A stretch of DNA of 64,000 bases from Cryobacterium sp. CG_9.6 (GTDB taxonomy: Bacteria > Actinomycetota > Actinomycetes > Actinomycetales > Microbacteriaceae), in assembly GCF_029893365.1 (NCBI RefSeq), contig NZ_JARXUZ010000001.1, positions 1,240,001 to 1,304,000 on the forward strand, read 5' to 3'. The notes under the pieces were generated by a model. That model saw only the letters and a program-made list of their open reading frames with translations, was not told the origin of the DNA and searched no databases. Shown one piece after another: positions 1-7,996 of this stretch (position 1 is the stretch's first letter; every line of letters starts with the position of its first letter). The translations under genes were made by a program, and so were the position numbers.

Positions 1-1
1 C

Positions 2-484
2 GCGCTCGTGCTGCAACCGGGCGGCACGCGCATTGTGGGCCCCTACGTGCTGGCCGGGCTGGTGTGGCTGGTGGCGGCATCCGTTCGCCTGCGACGACAT
101 GCCCTCGGAGTGCTCACCGGTGTGCACCAACGCGCAGTCGACACGAGTCTGGTGATCGCCCTCATCACCCTGCTGCTGTTTTGGGGCACCACCGATTTCG
201 CCCAAACGGTGGGGCGTGGCCTGGCCGCACACTATGAATCCTCGGTGCAGACGCTGCCGCACGCCGAGGTGGTGAGCGCCACTCGCATTGCCATGAATAT
301 CCCCAACGTGGTCGAAACCAGCGTGGGAACAGCGGATGCCCCGCTCTACGCCTACACGGGTCTGCGGCTTCTCGTGGTGAGCGGTGGACGCTTCTTTTTT
401 CTCCATGACGGCTGGACTCTGGAAGACGGAACCGTGGTCGTGCTTCCCGACAACAACAGCGTGCGGGTGCAGTTCGGCAACTGA
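2..484 (+). CDS. C-terminal part of an unidentified membrane protein (5' truncated by window edge)
   Basis: The reading frame is open to the left edge, so the real start lies outside the window. The visible ~160 residues have a hydrophobic segment near the beginning (around VLAGLVWLVAASV), a basic loop rich in Arg and His, a second hydrophobic segment (around VIALITLLLFWG) and then a soluble, probably extracytoplasmic tail ending in VRVQFGN. This looks like the last two membrane spans plus a C-terminal domain of a larger integral membrane protein. I do not recognise the family. The next gene starts about 90 bases downstream with its own leader. Confidence 0.6.
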   Translation, partial: ALVLQPGGTRIVGPYVLAGLVWLVAASVRLRRHALGVLTGVHQRAVDTSLVIALITLLLFWGTTDFAQTVGRGLAAHYESSVQTLPHAEVVSATRIAMNIPNVVETSVGTADAPLYAYTGLRLLVVSGGRFFFLHDGWTLEDGTVVVLPDNNSVRVQFGN

Positions 485-576
485 CCGGGCAGCTCGTAAA
501 CTGCAGCGAGGCCCTAGGGTGAGGTAGAACGGCAGTCTATGCCGCTCTGCCTTACAACGACGTCAGGACCCCGCAC

Positions 577-1875
577 ATGAGCTCCCAGGGAAATTCCGGA
601 GACGGCCTCGCCGTCGCCGATCCATCCGTCGCTGACGCGCCCCGACCCAAATGGAAGATCGTCGGACCGGGACTGGTGGTCGCGGCAACGGGTGTTGGCG
701 CCGCCGATATGGTGGCTACCCTCGTAGCTGGTTCGCGGTTCGGATACGCCCTACTGTGGGCCGTGATCCTCGGCGTGCTCCTGAAGATCGTGCTCGTGGA
801 AGGTGCCGGCCGGTATACCCTCGCCACCGGTAAGACCATCTTTGAGGGCTGGCGGTCACTCGGAAAGTGGACCACCTGGTACTTCGGTCCGTACATCATG
901 CTATGGGGCTTCGTCTACGGTGCCACCGCCATGTCCAGCGCCGCGTTGCCGCTGGTGGCCCTGTTTCCGGTGTTTCCGCTGCACGTCTGGGCGATCCTGA
1001 TGGGTCTCTCCGGCCTCACCATGGTGTGGTTTGGTCGCTACGCCATCTTCGAAAAGATCACCGCCGTGCTCGTGGGCATCATGTTCATCACCGTCGTGGG
1101 CCTGGCTGTCATTGCCGTGCCCGACTTTCCCGCCATGATCAGGGGACTGGTACCGATGATCCCCGACGGCGGTGTGCTGTACACGCTTGCACTGGCCGGG
1201 GGAGTCGGTGGAACCATCACCCTCGCCGCCTACGGCTACTGGCTGCGGGAGAAGGGATGGTCCACCCCGCGCTGGATGCGGGTGATGCGCATCGACAACC
1301 GCATGGCCTACGTGATGACCGGCATCTTCGTGATTGCCATGCTCGTGGTGGGTGCCGAAGTGGTCAGCGCTGCCGGCGTCACACTGAGCGCCGGCGACAA
1401 GGGCCTCGTCGACCTCTCCACCGTGCTCAACGAGAAGTACGGCGTTGTGGTGGGAACCGGGTTTCTGGTGGGCTTCTGGGCGGCATCCTTCTCGTCAATC
1501 ATTGGCGTGTGGAATGGCGTGAGCCTCATGTTCGCCGATTTCTGGGGCAACATGCGCGGCAAAGAGTCCGGACACCCCGACACGATCGTGGGCGGCAAGT
1601 ACTTCAAGTTCTACCTGTTGTGGCTCACCTTTCCTCCCATGATTCTGTTTCTGCTGGGCCAGCCGATTGGGTTGATCCTCGCCTACGGTGTTCTCGGCTC
1701 CCTGTTCATGCCCTTTCTGGCCGTCACCCTGCTCGGCCTGCTCAACGGCAAACACTTCCCGGCGGAGTGGAGAAACAAGCTCCCCACCAACATTGCGCTC
1801 GCCGTCTGTGCCCTGCTCTTCATCGTGCTCGGCGTTCAACAGCTGGTGACAGCGGTGAAACCCCTGTTCGGCTGA
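577..1875 (+). CDS. Nramp-family-like transporter lacking canonical metal motifs
   Basis: A 432-residue polytopic membrane protein with the length and spacing of the Nramp (SLC11/MntH) fold. TM1 begins GPGLVVAATGVGAADM and is followed by AGSRFGYALLW, which matches the Nramp TM1b region. In canonical Nramp proteins TM1 carries DPGN and TM6 carries MPH, and these residues bind Mn/Fe. Here the TM1 site reads GAAD (about residues 41-44) and the TM6 site reads GGTITLAAYG (about 211-220), so the metal-coordinating Asp, Asn and Met are absent. The fold assignment is firm, but the substrate is unknown and should not be assumed to be Mn2+ or Fe2+. It may belong to the divergent Nramp-related groups. 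It stands alone, with the following small membrane-protein pair starting 18 bases downstream. Confidence 0.8.
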   Translation: MSSQGNSGDGLAVADPSVADAPRPKWKIVGPGLVVAATGVGAADMVATLVAGSRFGYALLWAVILGVLLKIVLVEGAGRYTLATGKTIFEGWRSLGKWTTWYFGPYIMLWGFVYGATAMSSAALPLVALFPVFPLHVWAILMGLSGLTMVWFGRYAIFEKITAVLVGIMFITVVGLAVIAVPDFPAMIRGLVPMIPDGGVLYTLALAGGVGGTITLAAYGYWLREKGWSTPRWMRVMRIDNRMAYVMTGIFVIAMLVVGAEVVSAAGVTLSAGDKGLVDLSTVLNEKYGVVVGTGFLVGFWAASFSSIIGVWNGVSLMFADFWGNMRGKESGHPDTIVGGKYFKFYLLWLTFPPMILFLLGQPIGLILAYGVLGSLFMPFLAVTLLGLLNGKHFPAEWRNKLPTNIALAVCALLFIVLGVQQLVTAVKPLFG

Positions 1876-1893
1876 ACCGGATATTCTGGAGAC

Positions 1894-2385
1894 ATGACTT
1901 CCAATCGGGACAACGATGCACTGAGCTGGGGCGGCGAGAACGACCCCACGCTCGATCAGGGGTCTGACGCCCTGGCGAGCAACACCCCGGGGAGCGACAC
2001 CACGGCGTTGCCCGAAGGGTGGACCGTACCCGAGGGTGCATCGCCCACCGGCACGCCCCGACCCGTCAAGACGCAAACACCCGAACAAGCGGATGCCGCA
2101 AGCTCCGTCGCCCTCGTGGTGCTGGGTATTCTTGGCGGTTTTTACCTGCTGTACACGGTGGGCTGGTTCATTGGCGCATCACGCATTCCCAACCCGCTCA
2201 CGAGCGACCCAGTGAGTGGATTCATGTTCTCGCTGGGAATCTGGCTGGCCGTAGCGGCACCGCTCCTCTGGTTTGCCGCCACCTTCTGGCTGACCGCCAG
2301 TCGGCCCCGCACGCGCCTCCTGCTTTTGGTGCTGGGCGTCATCGTTCTGGCACCTCTGCCCGTGATCTTTGGAGCGAGCGCATGA
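1894..2385 (+). CDS. Small membrane protein with acidic N-terminal tail
   Basis: The 163-residue protein has a polar, Asp/Thr/Pro-rich N-terminus of about 65 residues (including ALSWGGENDPTL) followed by three hydrophobic segments (around VALVVLGILGGFYLLYTV, FMFSLGIWLAVAAPLLWFAA and LLLLVLGVIVLAPLPVI). I see no catalytic motif. Similar small actinobacterial proteins are sometimes carried in databases under the misleading name DNA polymerase III gamma/tau subunit because of their acidic tails; nothing here supports that function. Its stop overlaps the ATG of the next membrane protein (ATGA), so the two are almost certainly co-translated. Confidence 0.7.
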   Translation: MTSNRDNDALSWGGENDPTLDQGSDALASNTPGSDTTALPEGWTVPEGASPTGTPRPVKTQTPEQADAASSVALVVLGILGGFYLLYTVGWFIGASRIPNPLTSDPVSGFMFSLGIWLAVAAPLLWFAATFWLTASRPRTRLLLLVLGVIVLAPLPVIFGASA

Positions 2386-2771
2386 CCGACCACACCAGCG
2401 ACCCCGGCGTTGTCTCGGAGTCGAACACCGCGGCATCCGCTTCTCGTCGGCGCGCGCCCCGGTGGATCACGCTCACGCTCGCCATCATTTTTGGTCTCTT
2501 CTACGCCTACGACGTGTGGGAAGCCGTGGGCAACCTGGTGGGCGTCAGCCTGAACGCGCAGAGTCTTGACACCACTCTGAATGGGCTCGGCTGGACGGTG
2601 CTGATCTGGGGCATTGTGATGCCGGTCCTGGTCTTTGCGGCCGCTTTTTGGCTGGGACGCAGACGCTCCATCGCCGTGCAGGTGTTGCTCTACCTGGTGG
2701 GTCTCGCAACCGCGGCCGCTCTTGCACTGGATCTCTTCGTGCTGTTCAGTGTCGGTGGGTTGATCGTCTAG
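2382..2771 (+). CDS. Small membrane protein, partner of the preceding gene
   Basis: I place the start at the ATG that overlaps the upstream stop codon (ATGA at 2382-2385). An in-frame open stretch extends further upstream but only shadows the previous gene. The resulting 129-residue protein has a short polar N-terminus ending in SRRRAPRW and then three membrane segments (around ITLTLAIIFGLFYAYDVW, LIWGIVMPVLVFAAAFWLG and VLLYLVGLATAAALALDLFVLFS). Its topology resembles that of its upstream neighbour, which suggests a paralogous pair that may associate in the membrane (inference). I recognise no family or enzymatic motif. Confidence 0.7.
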   Translation: MTDHTSDPGVVSESNTAASASRRRAPRWITLTLAIIFGLFYAYDVWEAVGNLVGVSLNAQSLDTTLNGLGWTVLIWGIVMPVLVFAAAFWLGRRRSIAVQVLLYLVGLATAAALALDLFVLFSVGGLIV

Positions 2772-2802
2772 CTGGCCAGCGGCACGAGCCTTCTTCAGCG
2801 GT

Positions 2803-3198
2803 TCAGACGATCGCGAGCACGATCAGGGCCATGAGCACGAGCTGGGCCACCAGTCGCGGCAGCACCGGAAACGCCACCCAGCCGAAGCGCTTCTTGTGGG
2901 CGGCCGCGTACGCGTTCGCCGGAAAGATGGCGGCAAGAAAGACCACGAGAGCGATCCCGGCAGCCGCGCTGGTGGCGGGAACAAGCAGGCCGATTCCTCC
3001 GGCGATCTCGCACACGCCGGTGAAGATCACCAGATTACGGGGATTCGCAATCCCGTCGAAGCGCAGCTGCGGTGGAATCATGGCCGCCATTGTGCGCTGC
3101 ACACCGCCCAGAAAATGGGTCGCGCCCGCACCGATGAAGATCACGGCAAGAACGATGCGCAGAGTGAGTTGGAGATCAAGAAACGTCATGGTGCTCAT
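2803..3198 (-). CDS. DoxX-family membrane protein
   Basis: The 131-residue protein has four hydrophobic segments and the DoxX/DoxD-like pattern: an N-terminal LRIVLAVIFIGAGATHFLG, a central FTGVCEIAGGIGLLVP and a C-terminal QLVLMALIVLAIV. DoxX-like proteins are small four-helix membrane proteins. Some act with SodA and SseA in thiol/oxidative stress in mycobacteria, but most members have no assigned role and I would not assign one here. The gene is on the opposite strand to its neighbours; its 5' end faces serA, so the shared intergenic region of about 95 bases must hold two divergent promoters. A second in-frame ATG lies three codons after the chosen start. Confidence 0.75.
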   Translation of the reverse strand: MSTMTFLDLQLTLRIVLAVIFIGAGATHFLGGVQRTMAAMIPPQLRFDGIANPRNLVIFTGVCEIAGGIGLLVPATSAAAGIALVVFLAAIFPANAYAAAHKKRFGWVAFPVLPRLVAQLVLMALIVLAIV

Positions 3199-3294
3199 CT
3201 GCCTATTCTGCAGCCAGTAAACTGTCAGTGTTTGGCGCCATTGGTCGCGCCTGACGGTATATACGCACTCTACGCAATCTAAGGAACCGATTTA

Positions 3295-4887
3295 GTGTCG
3301 AAGCCAGTAGTTTTGATCGCCGAAGAACTGTCCCCCGCCACCGTCGATGCCCTTGGGCCAGACTTTGACATTCACCACGTTGATGGCACGGATCGCTCCG
3401 CCCTCTTCGCCGAGCTGGCCATCGCGCATGCGGTTCTGGTTCGCTCCGCCACCAAAATGGATGCCGAAGCCATCAAGGCCGCACCCCTCCTGAAGGTCAT
3501 CGCCCGCGCCGGCGTGGGACTCGACAACGTGGACATCAAGGCCGCCACCGCAGCCGGCGTCATGGTGGTGAACGCACCCACCTCCAACATCATCTCGGCA
3601 GCCGAGCTCACGGTCGGCCACATTCTGAGCCTGGCCCGCCACATTCCGGCCGCGAGCGGCGCCCTGGCCGATGGCCAGTGGAAGCGTTCCAAGTACACCG
3701 GCGTCGAGCTCTACGAGAAGACCGTGGGCATCATCGGACTCGGCCGCATTGGCGCCCTGATCACCGCTCGCATGCAGGCCTTCGGCACAAACGTGATTGC
3801 CTACGACCCCTACATCACCTCGGCGCGTGCCCAGCAGCTGGGTGTCACCCCGGTCTCCCTCGAAGAACTGCTGGAGCGCTCGGACTTCGTCACGATTCAC
3901 ATGCCCAAGACCCCCGAGACCACGGGCATGATCGGTGCAGAGCAGTTCAAGCTGATGAAGCCGACCGCGTTTGTGATCAACGTGGCTCGCGGTGGACTCA
4001 TCGACGAAGACGCGCTCTACGACGCATTGACCGCGGGAACCATCGCCGGAGCCGGCCTCGACGTCTTTGTGAACGAGCCACCGACGGGTTCACGCCTGCT
4101 CGGCCTCGAAAACCTCATCACCACTCCGCACCTCGGCGCCTCCACCGATGAGGCCCAGGAGAAGGCCGGCGTCTCGGTAGCCAAGTCCGTGCGCCTTGCC
4201 CTGTCCGGCGAACTCGTACCGGATGCCGTGAACGTGGCCGGTGGAGTCATTGACCCCTACGTGCGTCCCGGTATCCCGCTCGTCGAGAAGCTCGGCCAGG
4301 TGTTCTCCGGACTTGCCGGCCACAGCCCGCTCACGAGTGTCGACATCGAGGTTCGCGGTGAACTGGTGGAGTACGACGTGAGCGTTCTTCGACTCGCAGC
4401 GCTCAAGGGAATCTTCACGAACGTGGTGAGCGAGACCGTGTCCTACGTGAACGCACCGCTGCTCGCCGAACAGCGCGGTGTCGCGGTTCGACTCATCACC
4501 GACGCGGAATCGCCCGAATACCGCAACGTCATCACCCTCCGCGGTGCGCTCGCCGACGGCTCGCAGGTCTCCGTCTCCGGAACCCTCACGGGTACCAAGC
4601 AGATCGAGAAGATCGTCGAAATCAACGGGTACGACGTGGAGGTTCCGTTCGCGAAGAACCTGATCGTGATGATCTACACCGACCGCCCCGGAATTGTTGC
4701 CGTCTACGGCCGCGAATTCGGTGAGGCCCAGATCAACATTGCCGGAATGCAGATTGCCCGGCACGAAGCCGGCGGCAAGGCGCTGAGCGTGCTCACCGTT
4801 GACTCCGAGGTTCCGGCGGGCCTTCTCGCATCCGTTCGCACATCGATCTCGGCCGAGATGATGGTGGAGATCGACCTCACCGAGTAG
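3295..4887 (+). CDS. serA: D-3-phosphoglycerate dehydrogenase
   Basis: The enzyme oxidises 3-phosphoglycerate to 3-phosphohydroxypyruvate with NAD+, the first step of serine synthesis. The 530-residue length and architecture match the long (type I) actinobacterial SerA: a 2-hydroxyacid dehydrogenase catalytic domain with the NAD-binding motif GLGRIG at residues 148-153, the signature RGGLIDEDALY, an intervening ASB domain of about 140 residues, and a C-terminal ACT domain (around VMIYTDRPGIVAVYG) that binds serine for feedback inhibition in homologues. The GTG start at 3295 is preceded by AAGGA at good spacing. A long stable hairpin follows the stop, so the gene is probably monocistronic. Confidence 0.95.
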   Translation: MSKPVVLIAEELSPATVDALGPDFDIHHVDGTDRSALFAELAIAHAVLVRSATKMDAEAIKAAPLLKVIARAGVGLDNVDIKAATAAGVMVVNAPTSNIISAAELTVGHILSLARHIPAASGALADGQWKRSKYTGVELYEKTVGIIGLGRIGALITARMQAFGTNVIAYDPYITSARAQQLGVTPVSLEELLERSDFVTIHMPKTPETTGMIGAEQFKLMKPTAFVINVARGGLIDEDALYDALTAGTIAGAGLDVFVNEPPTGSRLLGLENLITTPHLGASTDEAQEKAGVSVAKSVRLALSGELVPDAVNVAGGVIDPYVRPGIPLVEKLGQVFSGLAGHSPLTSVDIEVRGELVEYDVSVLRLAALKGIFTNVVSETVSYVNAPLLAEQRGVAVRLITDAESPEYRNVITLRGALADGSQVSVSGTLTGTKQIEKIVEINGYDVEVPFAKNLIVMIYTDRPGIVAVYGREFGEAQINIAGMQIARHEAGGKALSVLTVDSEVPAGLLASVRTSISAEMMVEIDLTE

Positions 4888-4920
4888 CTCGACGTCACTG
4901 GTAGCAGCTGCGCGAAACTG

Positions 4921-4952
4921 AGCCCGTCGAGCCCCCCGGGGTTCGGCGGGCT
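4921..4952 (+). terminator. Hairpin downstream of serA
   Basis: The sequence folds into a stem of about 13 base pairs (AGCCCGTCGAGCCC paired with GGGTTCGGCGGGCT, two wobble pairs) with a very short loop, starting 33 bases after the serA stop. No U-tract follows, which is common for actinobacterial terminators. Confidence 0.6.
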
Positions 4953-5026
4953 TGTGTCGTCTGCGTTCGCCAGGCTCCGGGCAGCATCGCCGGAGCCGTG
5001 CGGTAATCTTGTGGTGTTCGAGCGGC

Positions 5027-5086
5027 GGCATCGGGCAATGTTGTCGGGCAATGGCATCGGGCAATGGCATCGGGCAGTGGCGTCGG
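5027..5086. repeat. 13-bp tandem repeat in the idi leader
   Basis: About 4.6 copies of a 13-base unit, GGCATCGGGCAAT, in a row. Copies 1 and 3 are identical, copy 2 begins GTTGT, copy 4 ends GCAGT and the fifth is partial (GGCGTCGG). The array ends 29 bases before the idi ATG, and a TAATCT hexamer at 5004-5009 could be a -10 element, which would put the array in the 5' UTR. Its role is unknown. Confidence 0.8.
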
Positions 5087-5115
5087 ACGCGTGAACAGGA
5101 AAGCAGGGCATCCAG

Positions 5116-5667
5116 ATGCAGGTAGTTGAACTCGTCGATGAGCACGGGCGTCATGAGGGCTCTCTCGAAAAGATCGCGGCTCACACGGCACCGGGTCACC
5201 TGCACCGCGCCTTCTCCGTCTTTCTCGTGGATGACCAGGGCCGCATTCTGCTGCAGCAACGAGCAGCCGTGAAGTACCACTGGCCCAACACGTGGTCGAA
5301 CTCCTGCTGCGGGCATCCGGTGAGCGCCGAAACGGTGGTGGAGGATGCCGTTCGACGCGTCTATGAAGAACTGTGCATTCGGGTAACTTCTGCCCGGCAA
5401 CTGGGGCTCGTAACCTACCGTTTCGAAGACGAGAAGACCGGTCTGGTCGAGCACGAATACAACCATGTGATCGTGGCTCGCTACACCCGCACCGCCGACT
5501 GGAACCCCGACGAGGTTGCCAACGTTGAGGCGGTCGCGCCCAGCGACCTGTCATCGTGGTTTGCCGACAGAGACGTCACCGGCTGGTTCTGGGACGTCTA
5601 CCGTGTATTTGCGGACAACTACAGTGCCGACGACGACAGCGCCGCCGGCGTTACTGCGGCGCCTTAG
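5116..5667 (+). CDS. idi: Isopentenyl-diphosphate delta-isomerase, type I
   Basis: This interconverts IPP and DMAPP, the last step needed after the mevalonate enzymes encoded next door. The 183-residue protein is a Nudix-fold type I IDI. The catalytic cysteine lies in WSNSCCGHP, the metal-binding region follows (AVRRVYEEL), and the catalytic glutamate region is VEHEYNHV. This differs from the flavin-dependent type II IDI found in the Streptomyces mevalonate cluster. The 3' end overlaps the 3' end of the convergent reductase/kinase gene by 17 bases. The leader carries the 13-bp tandem array, and the start ATG is preceded by an AGGAAAGCAGGG stretch that can act as the ribosome binding site. Confidence 0.95.
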   Translation: MQVVELVDEHGRHEGSLEKIAAHTAPGHLHRAFSVFLVDDQGRILLQQRAAVKYHWPNTWSNSCCGHPVSAETVVEDAVRRVYEELCIRVTSARQLGLVTYRFEDEKTGLVEHEYNHVIVARYTRTADWNPDEVANVEAVAPSDLSSWFADRDVTGWFWDVYRVFADNYSADDDSAAGVTAAP

Positions 5668-7996
5668 CCACGCTGATCTCGGTCTGGTGGGTGGTGTAGC
5701 CCGCCGCACGCATAGCCGCCGCAACCGCATCACTGCGGTCAGGGTCCGCGATTGCGATCATGGCACCACCCCCACCGCCACCGGTGAGCTTTGCACCGAG
5801 CGCTCCGGCCCGTCGAGCGAGTGCCACAAGAGCTTCCAGCTCCGGGCTTGAGACCTGCAGAGCGTTGAGTAGACCGTGATTAATGTTCATCAGGTCGCCG
5901 AGCTCGGCCAGATCGCCGCGCTGCAGAGCACCCACACCGGCCAGAGCCAATCCATCGATCTGCTCAAAGATGGCGTCATACCGAGTCGGGCTTTTCGTCC
6001 ACGCCGTGCGAACGATACTCACCGTGCGAGCCGTGAGCGACCGCACCCCGGTGATGCCAATGATGATCGGAATCGGGTGCACCACCTTCACAATGGAGAA
6101 CTCGGCCTCCCTGGCCCCGTTCCCCTTGCGGAAGAGAATCGGCTGGCCAAACGTGGCCACCGTGTTGTCGATTCCCGACGGGGTACCGTGCACGATCTGT
6201 TCACACTCGAACGCCAGTGCACTCACCTCGCGATCGGTGAGGGGAATGTGAAAACAGCTCGCCATGGCACGAATGATGGAAACGGCGAGGGCAGCGGATG
6301 CCCCGAGCCCGCTCGCACGGGGAAGGTTGGGGAATACTTCGATGCGCATCCCGGAACCGCGGATACCCAGTCGCTCAGTGATCAGCTCGGCAATCCGCAC
6401 GGGAAGATCGGAATCGGCGGAGTCAGCCGAATCGAAGCCGGGAAGAATCAGATCGGTTCCCACCTCGGCACGCCGAGTCACCTGCGCGCGAATCCGCAGA
6501 CCGATCGGTGCCGCAACGGCGTGGTAGCCATACACCACGGAGTGCTCGCCGAACAGAATGATCTTGCCGAAACCCGACGTGTGGTCGGTGCCGGCGCCGG
6601 CCGCTGGTGCAGGTGCTGGTGCTGGTGCATGTGAAGGCGCTGGCGCAGATGCCGGGGTCGTTGCCGCGGGAACCGGGGGAGTCGCGGCCGACGCCGCACC
6701 GGGGGCATCTGCGGTGCTGAGGGACTGCACAATCTGCCGAGCGTTGGCCACCTTAATGTCGCCGCTGGCAACGAGGCGGTCGACCACGTCGTTAAAGTTC
6801 GGACCGGATGCCCCGGCCGCGACCGCCACGCTGCGGGCGTGCAAACGCATGTGTCCGGTCTGGATTCCCTCGGTGGCCAGCGCGCGCAGGGCCGCGAGGT
6901 TCTGAGCGAGACCAACAGCAGCCATCACCTGAGCGAGCTCGGCCGCAGACTCCACACCCAGAATATTCTGGGCAATCTGCACGAGCGGGTTTGATTCCAC
7001 CTGCCCGCCGACGGTGCCAACCTTCAGGGGTATCTCGAGTTCGCCGACCAGATCGCCATTGTCATTCACCGACCACACGGTCAGCGGCGAATATCGACCG
7101 CTGCGTGCCGCATACGCGTGCGCGGCAGCCTCAATGGCTCGCCAGTCGTTACCAGTAGCGATCGCAACGGCGTCGATGCCGTTCATGATGCCCTTGTTGT
7201 GGGTGGTCGCGCGATACACATCCATGGCCGCGAACTCGTGCGCCACGATGATTCCGTCGCGAACCTTCGCACCGGAGAATTTCTCCGACTTGAGGTGATC
7301 GACGCCGATGACGGCTCGTGCACGCACCAGAGCATGGTCACTGAAATTGGACAGAATACGCAGGAACACCTTGCCACCGCTAATCTTTTCGATCAGCGGG
7401 GCAACGGCCTCACACATGGTGTTCACCAGATTGGCACCCATGGCGTCACGACTATCCACCACGAGGTGCACCACGAGGAGCTCGCCGTGCTCGGCCGTTG
7501 TGCCGCGCAGGAACACCTCAATGTTTTTCGCTCCGCCGCCGCGGGCGATCATATTCGGATGCTGCTGGTTGGCCAGATCCACGATCTCGCCCGAGCGTGC
7601 CAGCAGAGCAGCCTTGGCGGCTTCCGGGTCCTTCACGTCGAGCACCTGCACCTGGCCGATCAGCAGCGGCTCCTCAGCCACACTGGTGAAGCCGCCGGAA
7701 CGCGCGATGAGGCTCGCCGCTGCACTGACGGCGGCAATGATCGAGGGCTCCTCGACCACCATCGGAACAAGGTAGTCCCGCTGATTGATGCGAAAATTGA
7801 GCCCGAGACCCATCGGCATCGAAAACACACCGATCACGTTCTCGGTCAGCCGATCGGCCGTCTCCACATCAAGGCGATAGCTATCCGTGCTGAGGGCCGC
7901 AAAGTCGTCGGCGTCGAGAATCCCACGCTCATGCAGAAGCTGGAGCCGTTCCGGCACCGTGCGCTGATAAAACTTGGACAGATGAGCGTTTTTCAC
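5651..7996 (-). CDS. Fused HMG-CoA reductase (class II) / mevalonate kinase
   Basis: One uninterrupted 781-residue frame encodes two consecutive mevalonate-pathway enzymes. Residues 1 to about 425 are a class II (Pseudomonas mevalonii type) HMG-CoA reductase: EEPSIIAAVS with E83, the DAMGANLVNT motif at 184-193, K268 in THNKGI, D284 in TGND and H382 in GHMRLHA, each at or within one position of the P. mevalonii catalytic residues. Residues about 428-470 are a Pro/Ala-rich linker. From about 475 on there is a complete GHMP-family mevalonate kinase: GEHSVVYG (483-490), RASGLGASAAL (560-570), GTPSGIDNT with D610, and TGGGGGGA near 738-745. The reductase makes mevalonate from HMG-CoA; the kinase phosphorylates it. 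The GTG start overlaps the stop of the upstream phosphomevalonate kinase gene (GTGA). Confidence 0.93.
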   Translation of the reverse strand: MKNAHLSKFYQRTVPERLQLLHERGILDADDFAALSTDSYRLDVETADRLTENVIGVFSMPMGLGLNFRINQRDYLVPMVVEEPSIIAAVSAAASLIARSGGFTSVAEEPLLIGQVQVLDVKDPEAAKAALLARSGEIVDLANQQHPNMIARGGGAKNIEVFLRGTTAEHGELLVVHLVVDSRDAMGANLVNTMCEAVAPLIEKISGGKVFLRILSNFSDHALVRARAVIGVDHLKSEKFSGAKVRDGIIVAHEFAAMDVYRATTHNKGIMNGIDAVAIATGNDWRAIEAAAHAYAARSGRYSPLTVWSVNDNGDLVGELEIPLKVGTVGGQVESNPLVQIAQNILGVESAAELAQVMAAVGLAQNLAALRALATEGIQTGHMRLHARSVAVAAGASGPNFNDVVDRLVASGDIKVANARQIVQSLSTADAPGAASAATPPVPAATTPASAPAPSHAPAPAPAPAAGAGTDHTSGFGKIILFGEHSVVYGYHAVAAPIGLRIRAQVTRRAEVGTDLILPGFDSADSADSDLPVRIAELITERLGIRGSGMRIEVFPNLPRASGLGASAALAVSIIRAMASCFHIPLTDREVSALAFECEQIVHGTPSGIDNTVATFGQPILFRKGNGAREAEFSIVKVVHPIPIIIGITGVRSLTARTVSIVRTAWTKSPTRYDAIFEQIDGLALAGVGALQRGDLAELGDLMNINHGLLNALQVSSPELEALVALARRAGALGAKLTGGGGGGAMIAIADPDRSDAVAAAMRAAGYTTHQTEISVAKAPQ

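Noticed and set aside
5027..5086. A CRISPR-like array
   Set aside because: The 13-base units are directly adjacent without spacers. I saw no CRISPR repeats or cas genes anywhere in the window.
6580..6720. Reductase and kinase as two separate genes merged by an assembly error
   Set aside because: The frame is continuous, the junction is a typical Pro/Ala linker and not a degraded stop/start, and both halves keep normal length. It still deserves a read check.
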